Shown here piece after piece: positions 1 to 9,742 of a stretch of DNA of 64,000 nucleotides. This DNA comes from JBGASG01 sp046328035 (GTDB lineage: Bacteria > Cyanobacteriota > Vampirovibrionia > Obscuribacterales > Obscuribacteraceae). How positions within the stretch are numbered: position 1 is the first letter of the stretch; every line of letters begins with the position of its first letter. The translations under genes and the position numbers were made by a program. The stretch covers positions 62,001 through 126,000 of the forward strand of contig JAXLXI010000004.1 in assembly GCA_046328035.1 (NCBI GenBank). The letters are read 5' to 3'. Below the pieces are notes generated by a model. That model was not told the origin of the DNA. It saw only the letters and a list, made by a program, of their open reading frames with translations, and made no database searches.

Positions 1-1
1 A

Positions 2-1030
<1,029 letters not shown>

Positions 1031-1031
1031 G

Positions 1032-1685
1032 CTAATGACTTGCGGTCGGCAGGGACTTCAAAACTATTTCCGGCAGCGCACCGTCGGCGGTGACACTGAT
1101 TTGCCGTTCAGCCAGCGATTGCACGTCGCCATGTTCGCTGTCTACCACCTTTAGAGTCTTGTGCCCCGGCGTGAGCACCAGGCGAAAGGTGCCGTCCCGA
1201 GCTGTTCTTGAGAGTCCGCCGCCGGAGATGAGATCCTCGGGCGTCGCTTGTTTGGCCGCCGACGGTCCAACGACAACGTCGACATCGCGCACGCCTTTGT
1301 CGCCCGCGACCACACGCCCGGTGATCAGGAATCCGCGATGCAGTCGAATAATTACTTGCTTGGTCTCCCGTCCGGTCAGATTGCCATACTGCGCCCGCGC
1401 CAGGCGCGTCTTTTCGTCGGCAATCACTTCCAGGGACACGCCCGAACAAGCCGCGTGTTTGACAGAGAAATCGCCTTTGCCGTTCGTGACGATCGAGACC
1501 AGTTCGCCGCTGTCATGGTTTCTCAGCAAGACCTTGGCACCGGCGACCGGCTTCGAAAGCGGGTCTAGTATCTTGCCCCGCAGTGCGACTTTCTCCTCGC
1601 CACCCATAGCGGGCGCGAGCGCCAGAGAGAATGCGCAAAGCAGTAATGCACCACGCAGCCCATCGAACAGAAACTGTTTTGTCAT
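1032..1685 (-). CDS. Secreted carboxypeptidase-regulatory-like (Ig-fold) protein
   Basis: A 217-aa protein with an N-terminal signal peptide: MTKQFLFDG, then a hydrophobic core LLLCAFSLALAPAMG, then the mature chain. The body has two copies of a carboxypeptidase-regulatory/CnaB-like beta-sandwich pattern (LRGKILDPLSKPVAGAKVLL and, further on, LITGRVVAGDKGVRDVDVVV). Such domains are usually found in exported or surface proteins. The frame extends upstream to 1787, but the ATG at 1685 places the signal peptide at the N-terminus and avoids overlap with the upstream gene. Its stop is one base before the larC start. The function is not recognisable; a link to larC is suggested only by position. 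Confidence 0.6.
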   Translation of the reverse strand: MTKQFLFDGLRGALLLCAFSLALAPAMGGEEKVALRGKILDPLSKPVAGAKVLLRNHDSGELVSIVTNGKGDFSVKHAACSGVSLEVIADEKTRLARAQYGNLTGRETKQVIIRLHRGFLITGRVVAGDKGVRDVDVVVGPSAAKQATPEDLISGGGLSRTARDGTFRLVLTPGHKTLKVVDSEHGDVQSLAERQISVTADGALPEIVLKSLPTASH

Positions 1686-1744
1686 TGCCAGCCATCTCGC
1701 GTCGTCGTGCGCATGCTCACGCACACGGGCAAAACTATACACGA

Positions 1745-2857
1745 TCACCGTCCAGCCGAGGTGAGAAGCTGTCCAGTTGCGGCGCAAGTTCCGGTTGCTA
1801 CGCGCACGGCCAATTCGACCGGTACGCGGAAGATTGCCACACTGTCTCTAGACTGAGCCATTCGTTCGAGGCACCAGTAAATTATCAAGAATGCTGAAAG
1901 CCTGATCCAGAGAGCGACGGTTTGCTTATCGTAAGCTTCGCCCGGTCCTCGCCGCTGCCATTCTCGCTCATAGGATTTGAGGAAGGCTTGCAGTCTTTTT
2001 TCGCTGACGGCGGTTTCTTCAGACGCGGCCGCATTTTCGCGCTCCGTCGCCAGCGCGAAGGTCAAAGCTCCATAGGCTATATCTTGGGCGCGGACACCGA
2101 TTTGCAAGTCCTCATAATCTACTAAGCCGACAACCCTGTCTGGACTGCTGAAAAGAAGATTGGCGGGATGATAATCGCCATGCAACAAGCTCGCCTGCGC
2201 TTGCTGGCTGTCCGGCAAAGATCTCACTTCTTCGATGACTTTCTGCAGTTGTCCGGTCAGTGAATCAGCCAGTGTTTCTCTGATTGAAAAGCCCGGGACG
2301 GCGTCACCGCCCAATTTCGCCAGCGCTCCGGTCAGCCAGCCGGTTACATTTTCCAGCACGCCGACATCCGAAATATCCAACTTGGAACCGGTTGATAACA
2401 GCTTGGCAGAAGCGGCATGAAACAAGGCGAGCGTCTCGCCTCCAGCCGCGGACTCGATTTCACCCCACGTGCAAAAGGTCCAGTCACTGGCCGGCAGGCT
2501 CTCGACATAGTCATACAGCGACCAGAGACAACCGTCAGCCTGGAACAGCGTGGCACCGGATACGGTGCGAATCGCCGCGGGCGTCAGATGGAACCCTGTG
2601 CTGCGCAGTTTGCCGATTGCCGCATGTTGGGCTTCGATTCGCTGGGCAGTTTTGCCCGGAGCATGACTTTTGATGCAATAGACAACCCGCGGTCCGCTGG
2701 TGTCATCGGTAATTCTTGCTACCGTCGATGAAGCGCCACCGCGCATGGGGGTAATCGAGAAGTCGGCAAGCCGGAAGTTTTCGGCAATCTGTGTCGACAA
2801 AGTGCCGCGGCGGCGCGGTTCTAACTTGAAACCGTTAAGATCGTCCGCGTCGTCCAT
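1745..2857 (-). CDS. APH-family (aminoglycoside/choline kinase fold) phosphotransferase
   Basis: A 370-aa protein with the Brenner motif of the APH kinase fold: LLHGDYHPANLLF (H226, N233) followed by VGLVDYEDLQIG (metal-binding D247). The N-lobe has a nucleotide-binding-like stretch at about residues 40-65. The family includes antibiotic, choline, homoserine and thiamine kinases; nothing here fixes the substrate. Further in-frame ATGs exist at 2944, 2938 and 2863. ATG 2857 is preferred because GAGGG lies six bases upstream and a good promoter (2883-2911) would otherwise fall inside the gene. It appears to lead the run into the secreted protein and larC, with a 59-bp gap to the next start. Confidence 0.75.
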   Translation of the reverse strand: MDDADDLNGFKLEPRRRGTLSTQIAENFRLADFSITPMRGGASSTVARITDDTSGPRVVYCIKSHAPGKTAQRIEAQHAAIGKLRSTGFHLTPAAIRTVSGATLFQADGCLWSLYDYVESLPASDWTFCTWGEIESAAGGETLALFHAASAKLLSTGSKLDISDVGVLENVTGWLTGALAKLGGDAVPGFSIRETLADSLTGQLQKVIEEVRSLPDSQQAQASLLHGDYHPANLLFSSPDRVVGLVDYEDLQIGVRAQDIAYGALTFALATERENAAASEETAVSEKRLQAFLKSYEREWQRRGPGEAYDKQTVALWIRLSAFLIIYWCLERMAQSRDSVAIFRVPVELAVRVATGTCAATGQLLTSAGR

Positions 2858-2882
2858 TGGCATCCCTCGACCGAGAACAGGT

Positions 2883-2911
2883 ATTCTATTAAAATCTAGA
2901 ATCCCAGGCAA
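2883..2911 (-). promoter_or_regulatory. Sigma70-like promoter for the APH-kinase/larC run
   Basis: On the minus strand a TTGCCT -35 box (2911-2906) is separated by exactly 17 bp from a TAGAAT -10 box (2888-2883). The predicted transcript start is about 20 bp before the chosen APH-kinase start codon. It lies in the about 80-bp divergent region shared with the dus gene. Confidence 0.55.
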
Positions 2912-2936
2912 TTTCCGAGTCTCCCAGTCTTCAGTC

Positions 2937-4022
2937 ATGGTCATCCAGATCGGTCCTTTGAGCTTGAAGAGCCGCGTTTACGTGCCGCCAATGGCCGGCG
3001 TCACGGATCTGGTTTTTCGCGACATCGTGCGCCGGGTCGACCCGCATTGCCTTATGTCGACGGAGATGGTTTCCAGCCGCAGCCTGCAGTACCGCCCCGA
3101 ATCGCGAATTATGGACCTTTCCGATACGGAGCATCCGATCGGCATACAGGTGTTTGGACACGAGCCTGACTGCATGGCCGCCGCCGCGCAAATGGCGGAG
3201 GCTCGCGGAGCTGACTTCATTGACGTGAACATGGGATGCCCGGTGCCGAAAATCACCAAGGGCAAGGACGGCTGTGCATTGATGCGCGAACCTGAACTGG
3301 CGCGCGAGATTCTCACAACCATGAAGAGCGCGGTCAAAATCCCGGTCACGGTCAAGTTTCGCCTCGGGTGGGACGATGATTCGCGCAATGCAGTTGAGTT
3401 TGGACTGATGGCTGAAGACTCCGGTGTCAGTGCCATCACGTTGCACGGCCGCACCCGCCAGCAGCTTTACGCCGGCAAAGCTGACTGGAGTTTCATTGCC
3501 AAAGTCAAAAAGGCAGTCTCGGTGCCGCTATTTGGCAATGGCGATGTTTTCGAACCGGAAGATGCGATACGCCTTCTAGAGATGACCGGCTGTGACGGTG
3601 TGGCGGTCGCCCGCGGCACACTCGGCAATCCCTGGCTGATTCCGCGCATCACCAAATTTATCGAGACCGGCATCCTCGACGATCCACCCGATGATATCGA
3701 ACGCCTGATCGCTGCTTTTCTGCATTGTCTGGGGCTGATCAGATACAAGGGCGTCAAGGTCGGAACCGACCAGTCGCGCCGGCATCTCACCCACTACACC
3801 AAGGGCATCCGCGGTGCTGCCCCATTTCGCGCCCGCCTGACCCAAATCAAAAGCGCGGCCGAATGTCTCGCAGTGCTGGCCGAACTGGCCGAGTTAGCGG
3901 CAGGACCGACCGGTAAGGCGATGTTTCTCTCAGCAGTTGAAACCAGCTATTTGAGCTACCAGGCGTCGCTGGAAGCAGGCGGCTTTGCCGTTGCCGGCGC
4001 ACCAGCTCCGGTGCACGTCTGA
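2937..4022 (+). CDS. dusB: tRNA-dihydrouridine synthase, DusB-like
   Basis: A flavoenzyme that reduces specific uridines in tRNA to dihydrouridine. The 361-aa protein shows the family order: VPPMAGVTD at 17-24 (FMN binding), NMGCPVPK at 98-105 with the catalytic Cys at 101, LHGRTR at 169-174, FGNGDVF at 199-205 and GVAVARGTLGNPW near 221. The helical C-terminal tRNA-binding domain follows. The length fits DusB. The frame is open upstream to 2700, but ATG 2937 begins directly before the conserved barrel and avoids a long overlap with the divergent gene. No strong Shine-Dalgarno is seen. Confidence 0.9.
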   Translation: MVIQIGPLSLKSRVYVPPMAGVTDLVFRDIVRRVDPHCLMSTEMVSSRSLQYRPESRIMDLSDTEHPIGIQVFGHEPDCMAAAAQMAEARGADFIDVNMGCPVPKITKGKDGCALMREPELAREILTTMKSAVKIPVTVKFRLGWDDDSRNAVEFGLMAEDSGVSAITLHGRTRQQLYAGKADWSFIAKVKKAVSVPLFGNGDVFEPEDAIRLLEMTGCDGVAVARGTLGNPWLIPRITKFIETGILDDPPDDIERLIAAFLHCLGLIRYKGVKVGTDQSRRHLTHYTKGIRGAAPFRARLTQIKSAAECLAVLAELAELAAGPTGKAMFLSAVETSYLSYQASLEAGGFAVAGAPAPVHV

Positions 4023-4044
4023 GCTGCTGAGCGCCCGCGGCGGC

Positions 4045-4254
4045 TCAGTGCCAGTAGAGGATAGTAATTTCCAGGACGGCGAAAACCCAGGCGAAGGGCA
4101 CGGCAACCGTGAACACCATGTCCAAGCCGAAGTTGATGTCTATGCCGTCTCTCCAGTCACAGAACCAGAGAACCGCGTTGGTGAAGGGCGTGATGCACCA
4201 GCCCATGATTCCGGCCAGCACCGAAAGAACCAGAATGAATGCCCAAAAATCCAT
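4045..4254 (-). CDS. Small two-helix membrane protein
   Basis: A 69-aa ORF made almost entirely of two hydrophobic segments (about residues 3-25 and 45-66) with a short polar turn between. It is convergent with dus, ending 22 bp after the dus stop. A weak AGG lies five bases before the ATG. No family recognised. Its regular membrane topology and the absence of anything else in the gap support a real gene. Confidence 0.5.
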   Translation of the reverse strand: MDFWAFILVLSVLAGIMGWCITPFTNAVLWFCDWRDGIDINFGLDMVFTVAVPFAWVFAVLEITILYWH

Positions 4255-4474
4255 TAATACCTAGCCTGAATGCGGCTCAACGCCATCGCCAATTTAGTTG
4301 CAAGGAGGAACCCTGACAAGTGATTTACAACTTAAGTAAAAGTTTACTGGCGCTGCGTTTTTGATCAATACCGAAAACCCTTGAAATCACGGGATTTTCG
4401 CGACCTGAGTGGGATTTATACGATGTCAAGCTTCGTAATCACCGAATTCTTTGCAGCCAGGTATGCAGCCAACC

Positions 4475-4506
4475 AAGAAAAAAGCCAGTCGAGAAGGACC
4501 GGCTTT
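4475..4506 (-). terminator. Rho-independent terminator after rpoZ
   Basis: On the minus strand AAAGCCGGTC, loop CTTCT, then CGACTGGCTTT forms a near-perfect stem with one G-T pair, followed by a run of T. It lies about 30 bp past the rpoZ stop and should end the gmk-rpoZ transcript. The rest of 4255-4536 holds nothing else that I can identify. Confidence 0.8.
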
Positions 4507-4536
4507 GAATGCTTGTTGTTGTTCTGACGTTGCGGC

Positions 4537-4755
4537 TTAGAAACCGACCAGGTAATCGCCGCCCGTCGAGATCAGGATTGTGCCGTCGCCTTCAGCGGCA
4601 ACCATTTGCAGCGCTTGAATGACGGGGTTGGTAGCGCGCGGCTGGTCGCGCGTTTCGTTCTTGATCTGCTTGGCGCGCTGAGCGACCTTCAGTACCAGTT
4701 CGTACCGATTGGGGTAGTTTTCCAGAAGCTGGTCGAGAATGCGTGTCGTGCTCAT
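4537..4755 (-). CDS. rpoZ: RNA polymerase omega subunit
   Basis: A 72-aa protein starting MSTTRILDQLLENYPNRYEL, with VLKVAQRAKQIKNE, the conserved omega helix (RAKQI) that clamps the beta-prime C-terminus. It is followed by NPVIQALQMVAAEGDG. The length fits bacterial omega. The frame is open back to 4788, inside gmk, but the ATG at 4755 gives the conserved N-terminus and an 11-bp gap after gmk. The gmk-rpoZ pairing is a widespread bacterial arrangement. Confidence 0.85.
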   Translation of the reverse strand: MSTTRILDQLLENYPNRYELVLKVAQRAKQIKNETRDQPRATNPVIQALQMVAAEGDGTILISTGGDYLVGF

Positions 4756-4766
4756 GTTTAGTGCTC

Positions 4767-5435
4767 TCAGCGTTGTTTGATACGGCAACGTTCAGCATAC
4801 ACTATGTGTACGAGATTCCGCACGGCTTCCTCTACATCGTCGTTTACAACCTCGTAATCGAAGAGGTGCCGCTCTTTCAGCTCTTGTTCGGCCTTCCGCA
4901 GGCGCAAGGCGACTTTGTCCTTGCTCTCGGTGCCGCGGTTCGTGAGCCGCTCCCGGAGCGCGTTGAACGACGGAGGCGATATGAAGATAAGAACAGCTTG
5001 AGGAAACGCTCTGGCGATCTGCTTGGCGCCCTGTACTTCGATTTCGAGCAGGACGTCGATGCCGAGCGCCAGCTGCTCTTTGACCCAGACGCGCGGTGTG
5101 CCGTAATAAGAACCGGCAAACTCAGCCGATTCCATCAGCTCGTCTTGCGCGCGCAGCTCATCGAACTGCGCCTGGGTCCGGAAAAAATAGTCGACGCCGT
5201 CCTGTTCGCCAAACCGCTGTTCGCGGGTGGTAACCGAGACCGACCGCACCAGATTAGGGCACTGCTCAATTAAGAGCTTGCGAAGGGTTCCCTTGCCAAC
5301 TCCGGACGGTCCGGTGAAGACGATGAGATTTCCAGGTTGAGTCTTGTCCGCGGGCATGAACTCTTGCAGATTTGCCTCATCTGCCTTCAGCGAATACAGA
5401 TTCTCTTTCTGTTTCACGCTGCCTCTGCCTTTCAT
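4767..5435 (-). CDS. gmk: Guanylate kinase
   Basis: Converts GMP to GDP with ATP. The P-loop FTGPSGVGKGT is at residues 40-50, followed by the GMP-binding stretch SVSVTTREQRFGEQDGVDYF and then LLEIEVQGAKQI. The chain is 222 aa from ATG 5435, about 25 residues longer at the N-terminus than typical Gmk. An internal ATG at 5357 would give about 196 aa, the usual length, and neither start has a clear ribosome site. The rpoZ gene follows 11 bp downstream. Confidence 0.9.
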   Translation of the reverse strand: MKGRGSVKQKENLYSLKADEANLQEFMPADKTQPGNLIVFTGPSGVGKGTLRKLLIEQCPNLVRSVSVTTREQRFGEQDGVDYFFRTQAQFDELRAQDELMESAEFAGSYYGTPRVWVKEQLALGIDVLLEIEVQGAKQIARAFPQAVLIFISPPSFNALRERLTNRGTESKDKVALRLRKAEQELKERHLFDYEVVNDDVEEAVRNLVHIVYAERCRIKQR

Positions 5436-5561
5436 CCGGTTTAGGTATCCATGCGAAGTCTAGGACGTACGTGTTACTTCAAAGGTAACTTAAGGTCTCT
5501 AGCTCGTAAAGAGCGCATTGCGAAATCGCATGGGAATTCTCCCCTCAAACGGCTTACCCCC

Positions 5562-5570
5562 TGATAGTAT
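5562..5570 (+). promoter_or_regulatory. Extended -10 promoter candidate for rqcH
   Basis: TGATAGTAT matches the extended -10 form TGnTANNNT. It lies about 43 bp before the rqcH start, in the 177-bp divergent region with gmk. No convincing -35 box is present. Confidence 0.35.
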
Positions 5571-5612
5571 TTTGCAAGAACAACAAGCAAGATTCCGCTC
5601 ACCCCAAAAGCG

Positions 5613-7553
5613 ATGCAGCCATTCGATGCACTTACCATGCGGGCCGTCCTGCAAGAAGCGACGCCTTTGCTTCTCAACCGTAAGCTGGACAAGGTCTACC
5701 AGCTGGGGCGCGACGAAGTAGTCATCGCCTTCCGCTCAAAAACCGGTCCGGGTCACTTCTTGATGTCGGCGCAGGCATCCTACGGTCGACTCTGCCTGGT
5801 GATGACGCCCAATCTGCCCAAACAACAGAACCCTCCCGGGTTTTGCATGTTGTTGCGAAAACACCTGACGGGGGCGACCATCGTCGGCGTCGAGCAACTC
5901 CTGGGCGAACGGGTATGCGACCTGATTCTGGCTTGCGTGGATGAGCTGGGCAACAAATCGACCAAGGTCCTGACGGCCGAGATTATGGGCCGACACAGCA
6001 ACCTGATATTCTGGGACAAGGACACCAATAAGATTATCGGCGCCTCGCACGTGGTGACGCCGGAGATGAGCCGACAGCGGGAAGTGGCGCCGGGACTGCT
6101 CTACGTGCGTCCACCCCAGCAAGACAAGCCGAGCGTCTTTGATATCAGTCAGGAAAAATTCGGCGAGCTTTTCCAGAAGATACCGGCACTGGTGTCAGCG
6201 ACCGCTTCCAACCCAGCACCACCTGCGCAACCACAGTCAGGCAACGGACCGGGTCCGTCCCACCTGTCGCGCGAGGTGACGACGCTGGAACAATGGCTAT
6301 TGAGCACCTTTTCCGGGATGGGGCGGCATCTGGCCGAAGAGTTGATTGGCGCCACTAAACTGCCCGACCAGCTGGCGGCTCTGTCGGTCAACAGCGAAAG
6401 CGAGCAGACCCTCTTCAATCGCATTCAGATGCTGCAAAAAATCGACCGGTATCACCCGGCGATGGCGCTTGATTTGACCCGCTACACGGTGCTTTCCTGG
6501 TGGCAGGAGACCACGAGCGCCGAAGAGTGGGAAGCCAACTGGAAGAAGTTTCCCGCTGCCAACGACATGGTGGAAGACTACTTCCGGGCTCTGCACGCCC
6601 GCGAGCAGATACAACAGTTGCGCGACCGCATCCGCTCCGACCTGAAGCTGGAGCTGGACAAACTGGATACTCGCTTTGCCGCAGCCAGCAAACAGCTGGA
6701 GTCCGCGCAAAATCACCAGCAACTCAAAGAGTACGGCGACTTGATTCTGGCAAATCTGGGCGGTATCGACCGCGGGCAGGAGCAGTTGGTTTGCGACAAC
6801 CTGCATGCAGGCAATGGCGGACAGGTGGCTATCGCTCTCAACCCCAATCTCACCGCTTCACAAAACGCACAGAGCTATTACCGCCAGTACGCCAAAGCCA
6901 GGGTGAGACAGAAAACGGCGGACGCTGCGCAATCGGATGCCCAAACCAAACTTGACCTGGTGCGCAGCCAGCTGACTCGCCTGGACAATGCCTCTACGCT
7001 GGAAGACCTGGAACAACTGCGCGACCTCATTTTGCATCGTTCGCGTCGTCCGGACCAGTCCCGCTCTAGCCAGAGTTCATCCGGTCCCGGCAAAGGCGGC
7101 GGCAGGGGAGTCCCCACCGGCGGTGGCGACAGAGGAGCCGGTCAAGGAGGCGGTGCCAAGCATCCGCGCCTGATGAGCACCCGTTCTTCAGATGGCTGGT
7201 TGATTTACATCGGTCGCAACAGAATCGAAAATGACGTTTTGATCAGCAAGCTGGCGGCACCCCATGATCTGTGGTTGCACGTACAGGGGCAAGAAGGCGC
7301 GCATGTTCTGATCAAAAATCCCAACAAACAGGACCCACCGGGTTCCACTCTAAAAGAGGCGGCACAGCTGGCGGCGCGCTTCTCGCGAGTTTCTCTAGGC
7401 GCAAAGGTACGAGTTGTCTACACTCACGTCAAATACGTGAAGAAGATCGGCAAGGACAAACCCGGCATGGTTCGCTATGAAAACGAACGCACCCTGGAAG
7501 TCGACACCGGCGCCCCGATGCCGCCGGCACTGCGCAAGCTCTTCAACAAGTAG
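5613..7553 (+). CDS. rqcH: RqcH/Rqc2-like NFACT ribosome quality control protein
   Basis: RqcH binds stalled 50S-peptidyl-tRNA complexes and recruits tRNA-Ala to add C-terminal alanine tails to the nascent chain. The 646-aa protein has the NFACT-N domain (FDALTMRAVLQEA at the start; AEIMGRHSNLIF near residue 125), a long coiled-coil middle (about 330-460) and the NFACT-R domain at about 520-635 (GWLIYIGRNRIENDVL, then HDLWLHVQGQEGAHVLIK). Older annotation calls this family fibronectin-binding. A Gly/Ser-rich linker at about 485-515 precedes NFACT-R, which is longer than usual. It is convergent with lexA, with a 9-bp gap. Confidence 0.88.
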   Translation: MQPFDALTMRAVLQEATPLLLNRKLDKVYQLGRDEVVIAFRSKTGPGHFLMSAQASYGRLCLVMTPNLPKQQNPPGFCMLLRKHLTGATIVGVEQLLGERVCDLILACVDELGNKSTKVLTAEIMGRHSNLIFWDKDTNKIIGASHVVTPEMSRQREVAPGLLYVRPPQQDKPSVFDISQEKFGELFQKIPALVSATASNPAPPAQPQSGNGPGPSHLSREVTTLEQWLLSTFSGMGRHLAEELIGATKLPDQLAALSVNSESEQTLFNRIQMLQKIDRYHPAMALDLTRYTVLSWWQETTSAEEWEANWKKFPAANDMVEDYFRALHAREQIQQLRDRIRSDLKLELDKLDTRFAAASKQLESAQNHQQLKEYGDLILANLGGIDRGQEQLVCDNLHAGNGGQVAIALNPNLTASQNAQSYYRQYAKARVRQKTADAAQSDAQTKLDLVRSQLTRLDNASTLEDLEQLRDLILHRSRRPDQSRSSQSSSGPGKGGGRGVPTGGGDRGAGQGGGAKHPRLMSTRSSDGWLIYIGRNRIENDVLISKLAAPHDLWLHVQGQEGAHVLIKNPNKQDPPGSTLKEAAQLAARFSRVSLGAKVRVVYTHVKYVKKIGKDKPGMVRYENERTLEVDTGAPMPPALRKLFNK

Positions 7554-7562
7554 CAGCGCTAA

Positions 7563-8258
7563 CTACATCTTGCGGAACAGTGCCACCACCACGCCTTGAA
7601 TTTGCAGGTCGCTGGCTGCATCAATGAAGATAGGCTCCATCGATGAATTTGCCGGCTGCAAGCGGAAGCGTCCTTTTTCTTTGAAGAAACGCTTTAGCGT
7701 CGCGGTACCATCCTCGGTGAGGCAGACGGCGATCTCTCCGTTGTTAGGAGTTGGTTTTGGTTTGACGATAACAAAGTCACCATCGAAGATACCGTCTTCG
7801 ATCATCGACTCGCCTTTGACTTTGAGCGCGTAGCACCCTGAGTCGGCATACTGGCTTTCCACTTCCAGATATTCGTCGGATTGAATGGCATCAATCGGCG
7901 TACCGGCGGCGATGGCACCAACAAGCGGCAATTTGCTTTGCCGCGTATTGTAAGTCTGAGCCGGCTCAGCCACCCTTGCACCACGCTTGGTGCCGGCTGG
8001 CGCCGCTACAACGGGCGGCGGTGGAGCTTCCGCCTCTTCGCCTTCGCCGATTACGCGCAGCGAGCGGTTGAGTCCAGGCTCCCACGAAACCATGCCCTTG
8101 TTTTTCAAAGCCACCACGTGCTGGTGCACCGTCATGCGGTTACGCAGTCCCATTGCCTTAGCCAGGTCTGCCAGAGTCGGAGGAAAGCCGCGCTCATTCG
8201 TCAGTTCTTGAATCAGCCGCAGTACTTCCTTCTGCCTGGGCGGAAGCTCAACGCTCAT
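7563..8258 (-). CDS. lexA: LexA SOS repressor
   Basis: A self-cleaving repressor of DNA-damage genes. The 231-aa protein has an N-terminal winged helix (MSVELPPRQKEVLRLI, then GFPPTLADLAKAMGL) and a C-terminal S24 domain. The Ala-Gly cleavage site is A118-G119 in GAIAAGTP. The catalytic pair is S151 in KGESMIEDG and K189 in TATLKRFF, so the protein should be cleavage competent. A proline/alanine-rich hinge at about 77-100 is longer than in E. coli LexA. The frame opens at 8309, but the promoter at 8317-8345 puts the transcript start near 8310, which favours ATG 8258. Confidence 0.9.
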   Translation of the reverse strand: MSVELPPRQKEVLRLIQELTNERGFPPTLADLAKAMGLRNRMTVHQHVVALKNKGMVSWEPGLNRSLRVIGEGEEAEAPPPPVVAAPAGTKRGARVAEPAQTYNTRQSKLPLVGAIAAGTPIDAIQSDEYLEVESQYADSGCYALKVKGESMIEDGIFDGDFVIVKPKPTPNNGEIAVCLTEDGTATLKRFFKEKGRFRLQPANSSMEPIFIDAASDLQIQGVVVALFRKM

Positions 8259-8316
8259 TAGTAAAGTAATCCCCCTTTTGTCCACCACACGGGCCTTTTG
8301 ACAAGGCACATACGTA

Positions 8317-8345
8317 AGTATAGTACCCGTCGATCTGTATGTCTA
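8317..8345 (-). promoter_or_regulatory. lexA promoter
   Basis: On the minus strand TAGACA (8345-8340) and TATACT (8322-8317) are separated by 17 bp. The -10 box is embedded in GTACTATACTTAC, an imperfect inverted-repeat-like stretch. That is where a LexA operator for autoregulation might lie, but it does not match a known consensus well. Confidence 0.55.
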
Positions 8346-8440
8346 GCCCCCAAATGAGAACCTCGACAGTAGGAACCTGTGCAGCTTTCCAGCTATCTGT
8401 GGGTTTATTGAGGCCAGCCAGCGCCGGACGGGAGACAAAA

Positions 8441-8656
8441 ATGCAATCAACAAATAATGGAGAGGTACATGTGGTGCCTTACCGGGAAGCCTGGGCGGTG
8501 GAAGCCCTTGGCATTAAGTATGTAGAGTTCGCCACGCAAGAGCTGGCGTTAAATTTCGGCCGCCTGCAGGCGGAGAAAAAACAGGTCCCGCTCTTCGTGC
8601 ACAACCGCGACGGCGAAGTAGTGGCGTACAAGAAAAAAGGTGCGCAGGCGGCTTGA
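8441..8656 (+). CDS. DUF2188-like small protein
   Basis: A 71-aa protein resembling the DUF2188 family (short basic proteins of unknown role). It has the typical layout VHVVPYREAWAVE, a central helix, then LFVHNRDGEVVAYKKKG with the conserved HxRDG element. ATG 8441 is preferred over the upstream in-frame ATG because GGGAG sits six bases before it. It is divergent from lexA; whether it is SOS-linked cannot be told from sequence. Confidence 0.6.
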   Translation: MQSTNNGEVHVVPYREAWAVEALGIKYVEFATQELALNFGRLQAEKKQVPLFVHNRDGEVVAYKKKGAQAA

Positions 8657-8694
8657 GCTTGCGGCGCCGGACCAGCCGCTGAAAACATAGACCC

Positions 8695-8710
8695 GTTTCA
8701 AATGTGAAAC
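8695..8710. promoter_or_regulatory. Inverted repeat upstream of galE
   Basis: GTTTCA, spacer AATG, TGAAAC is a perfect 6+6 inverted repeat about 38 bp before the galE start. It has the size of a dimeric repressor operator. There is no further evidence. Confidence 0.25.
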
Positions 8711-8747
8711 AATGGCAGCCTGCGATCCCGAATCTCGGTGAGAAATT

Positions 8748-9740
8748 ATGCTGCTCGTTACCGGTGCTGCAGGCTATGTCGCCAGTCATGTTTTGCGCAC
8801 GTATCTCTCGGAAAACTCAACAGAAGAAATCGTTGCGCTGGATGACCTGTCCGAAGGACACAAGCAGGCGATTCCGCAATCGCCGCGCGTGCATTTCGAG
8901 GAAGGCAACCTTGGTGACGCCGCTGCCCTCAACGACCTTTTCACGCGCTACAAGCCGACAGGGGTCATGCACTTTGGCGCTTCAGCTTATGTCGGTGTTT
9001 CGGAAAACGAGCCTTTCAAGTATTACCAGAACAACGTCGTCAACTTCGTGAACTTGACGCAGGTCATGGATGCGCACAATGTACGGCGCATTGTTTTCTC
9101 TTCCAGTTGTGCAGTCTACGGCGATCCGCAAACAGTGCCGGTCGACGAAAACCATCCTCTGAAGCCGGTGAGTGTCTACGGACAGACGAAATACATGAAC
9201 GAGATCATGTTGCAGTCACTGGCCCGCACCCGCGGATTGTCCTCGATCAGCCTGCGATATTTCAATGCTGCCGGCGCCGACGAATCAGGTGAAATCGGTG
9301 AACGGCATGACCCGGAAACGCATCTGATCCCTCTGGTGCTCAAAGTCGCCAAGGCACGCCGTGGTCACATCGACGTGTATGGTACTGACTACCCGACTCG
9401 TGACGGCTCGTGCATACGCGACTATATTCATGTCACGGACCTGGCGCGTGCCCACATAGCCGCCCTCAAGCTCCTGGAAGGAGCCGGGGATGAAACCATC
9501 TGCCAGTTCATCAACCTGGGCACCGCAAATGGTGCATCGGTGCTGGAGGTGATCGACGTCTGCCGCAAAGTCACCGGCTTCGACATTCCCGCCAACCTGC
9601 AGCCGCGGCGTCCGGGGGACGCTGCTGTGATTTACGCCAACAACGACAAGGCGGCTCGGTTGCTTAACTGGACGCCGCAATACAGCCTGGAGCGCATTGT
9701 CGAAACTGCCTGGAAATGGGAGCAGCATGGTAAATTCTAG
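8748..9740 (+). CDS. galE: UDP-glucose 4-epimerase
   Basis: Interconverts UDP-glucose and UDP-galactose. The 330-aa SDR protein has the NAD-binding TGAAGYVASH at the start, FSSSCAVYG at about 114-122, the catalytic YGQTK, SLRYFNAAGAD and RDGSCIRDYIHVTDLA, all diagnostic of GalE. GGTGAG lies just upstream of the ATG. The glf gene begins two bases after the stop, so the two probably act in series: GalE makes UDP-galactopyranose for the mutase. Confidence 0.92.
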   Translation: MLLVTGAAGYVASHVLRTYLSENSTEEIVALDDLSEGHKQAIPQSPRVHFEEGNLGDAAALNDLFTRYKPTGVMHFGASAYVGVSENEPFKYYQNNVVNFVNLTQVMDAHNVRRIVFSSSCAVYGDPQTVPVDENHPLKPVSVYGQTKYMNEIMLQSLARTRGLSSISLRYFNAAGADESGEIGERHDPETHLIPLVLKVAKARRGHIDVYGTDYPTRDGSCIRDYIHVTDLARAHIAALKLLEGAGDETICQFINLGTANGASVLEVIDVCRKVTGFDIPANLQPRRPGDAAVIYANNDKAARLLNWTPQYSLERIVETAWKWEQHGKF

Positions 9741-9742
9741 GT

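Noticed and set aside
8310..8330. LexA operator over the lexA -10 box
   Set aside because: GTACTATACTTAC only partly resembles known cyanobacterial or Gram-positive SOS boxes; too weak to list as a site.
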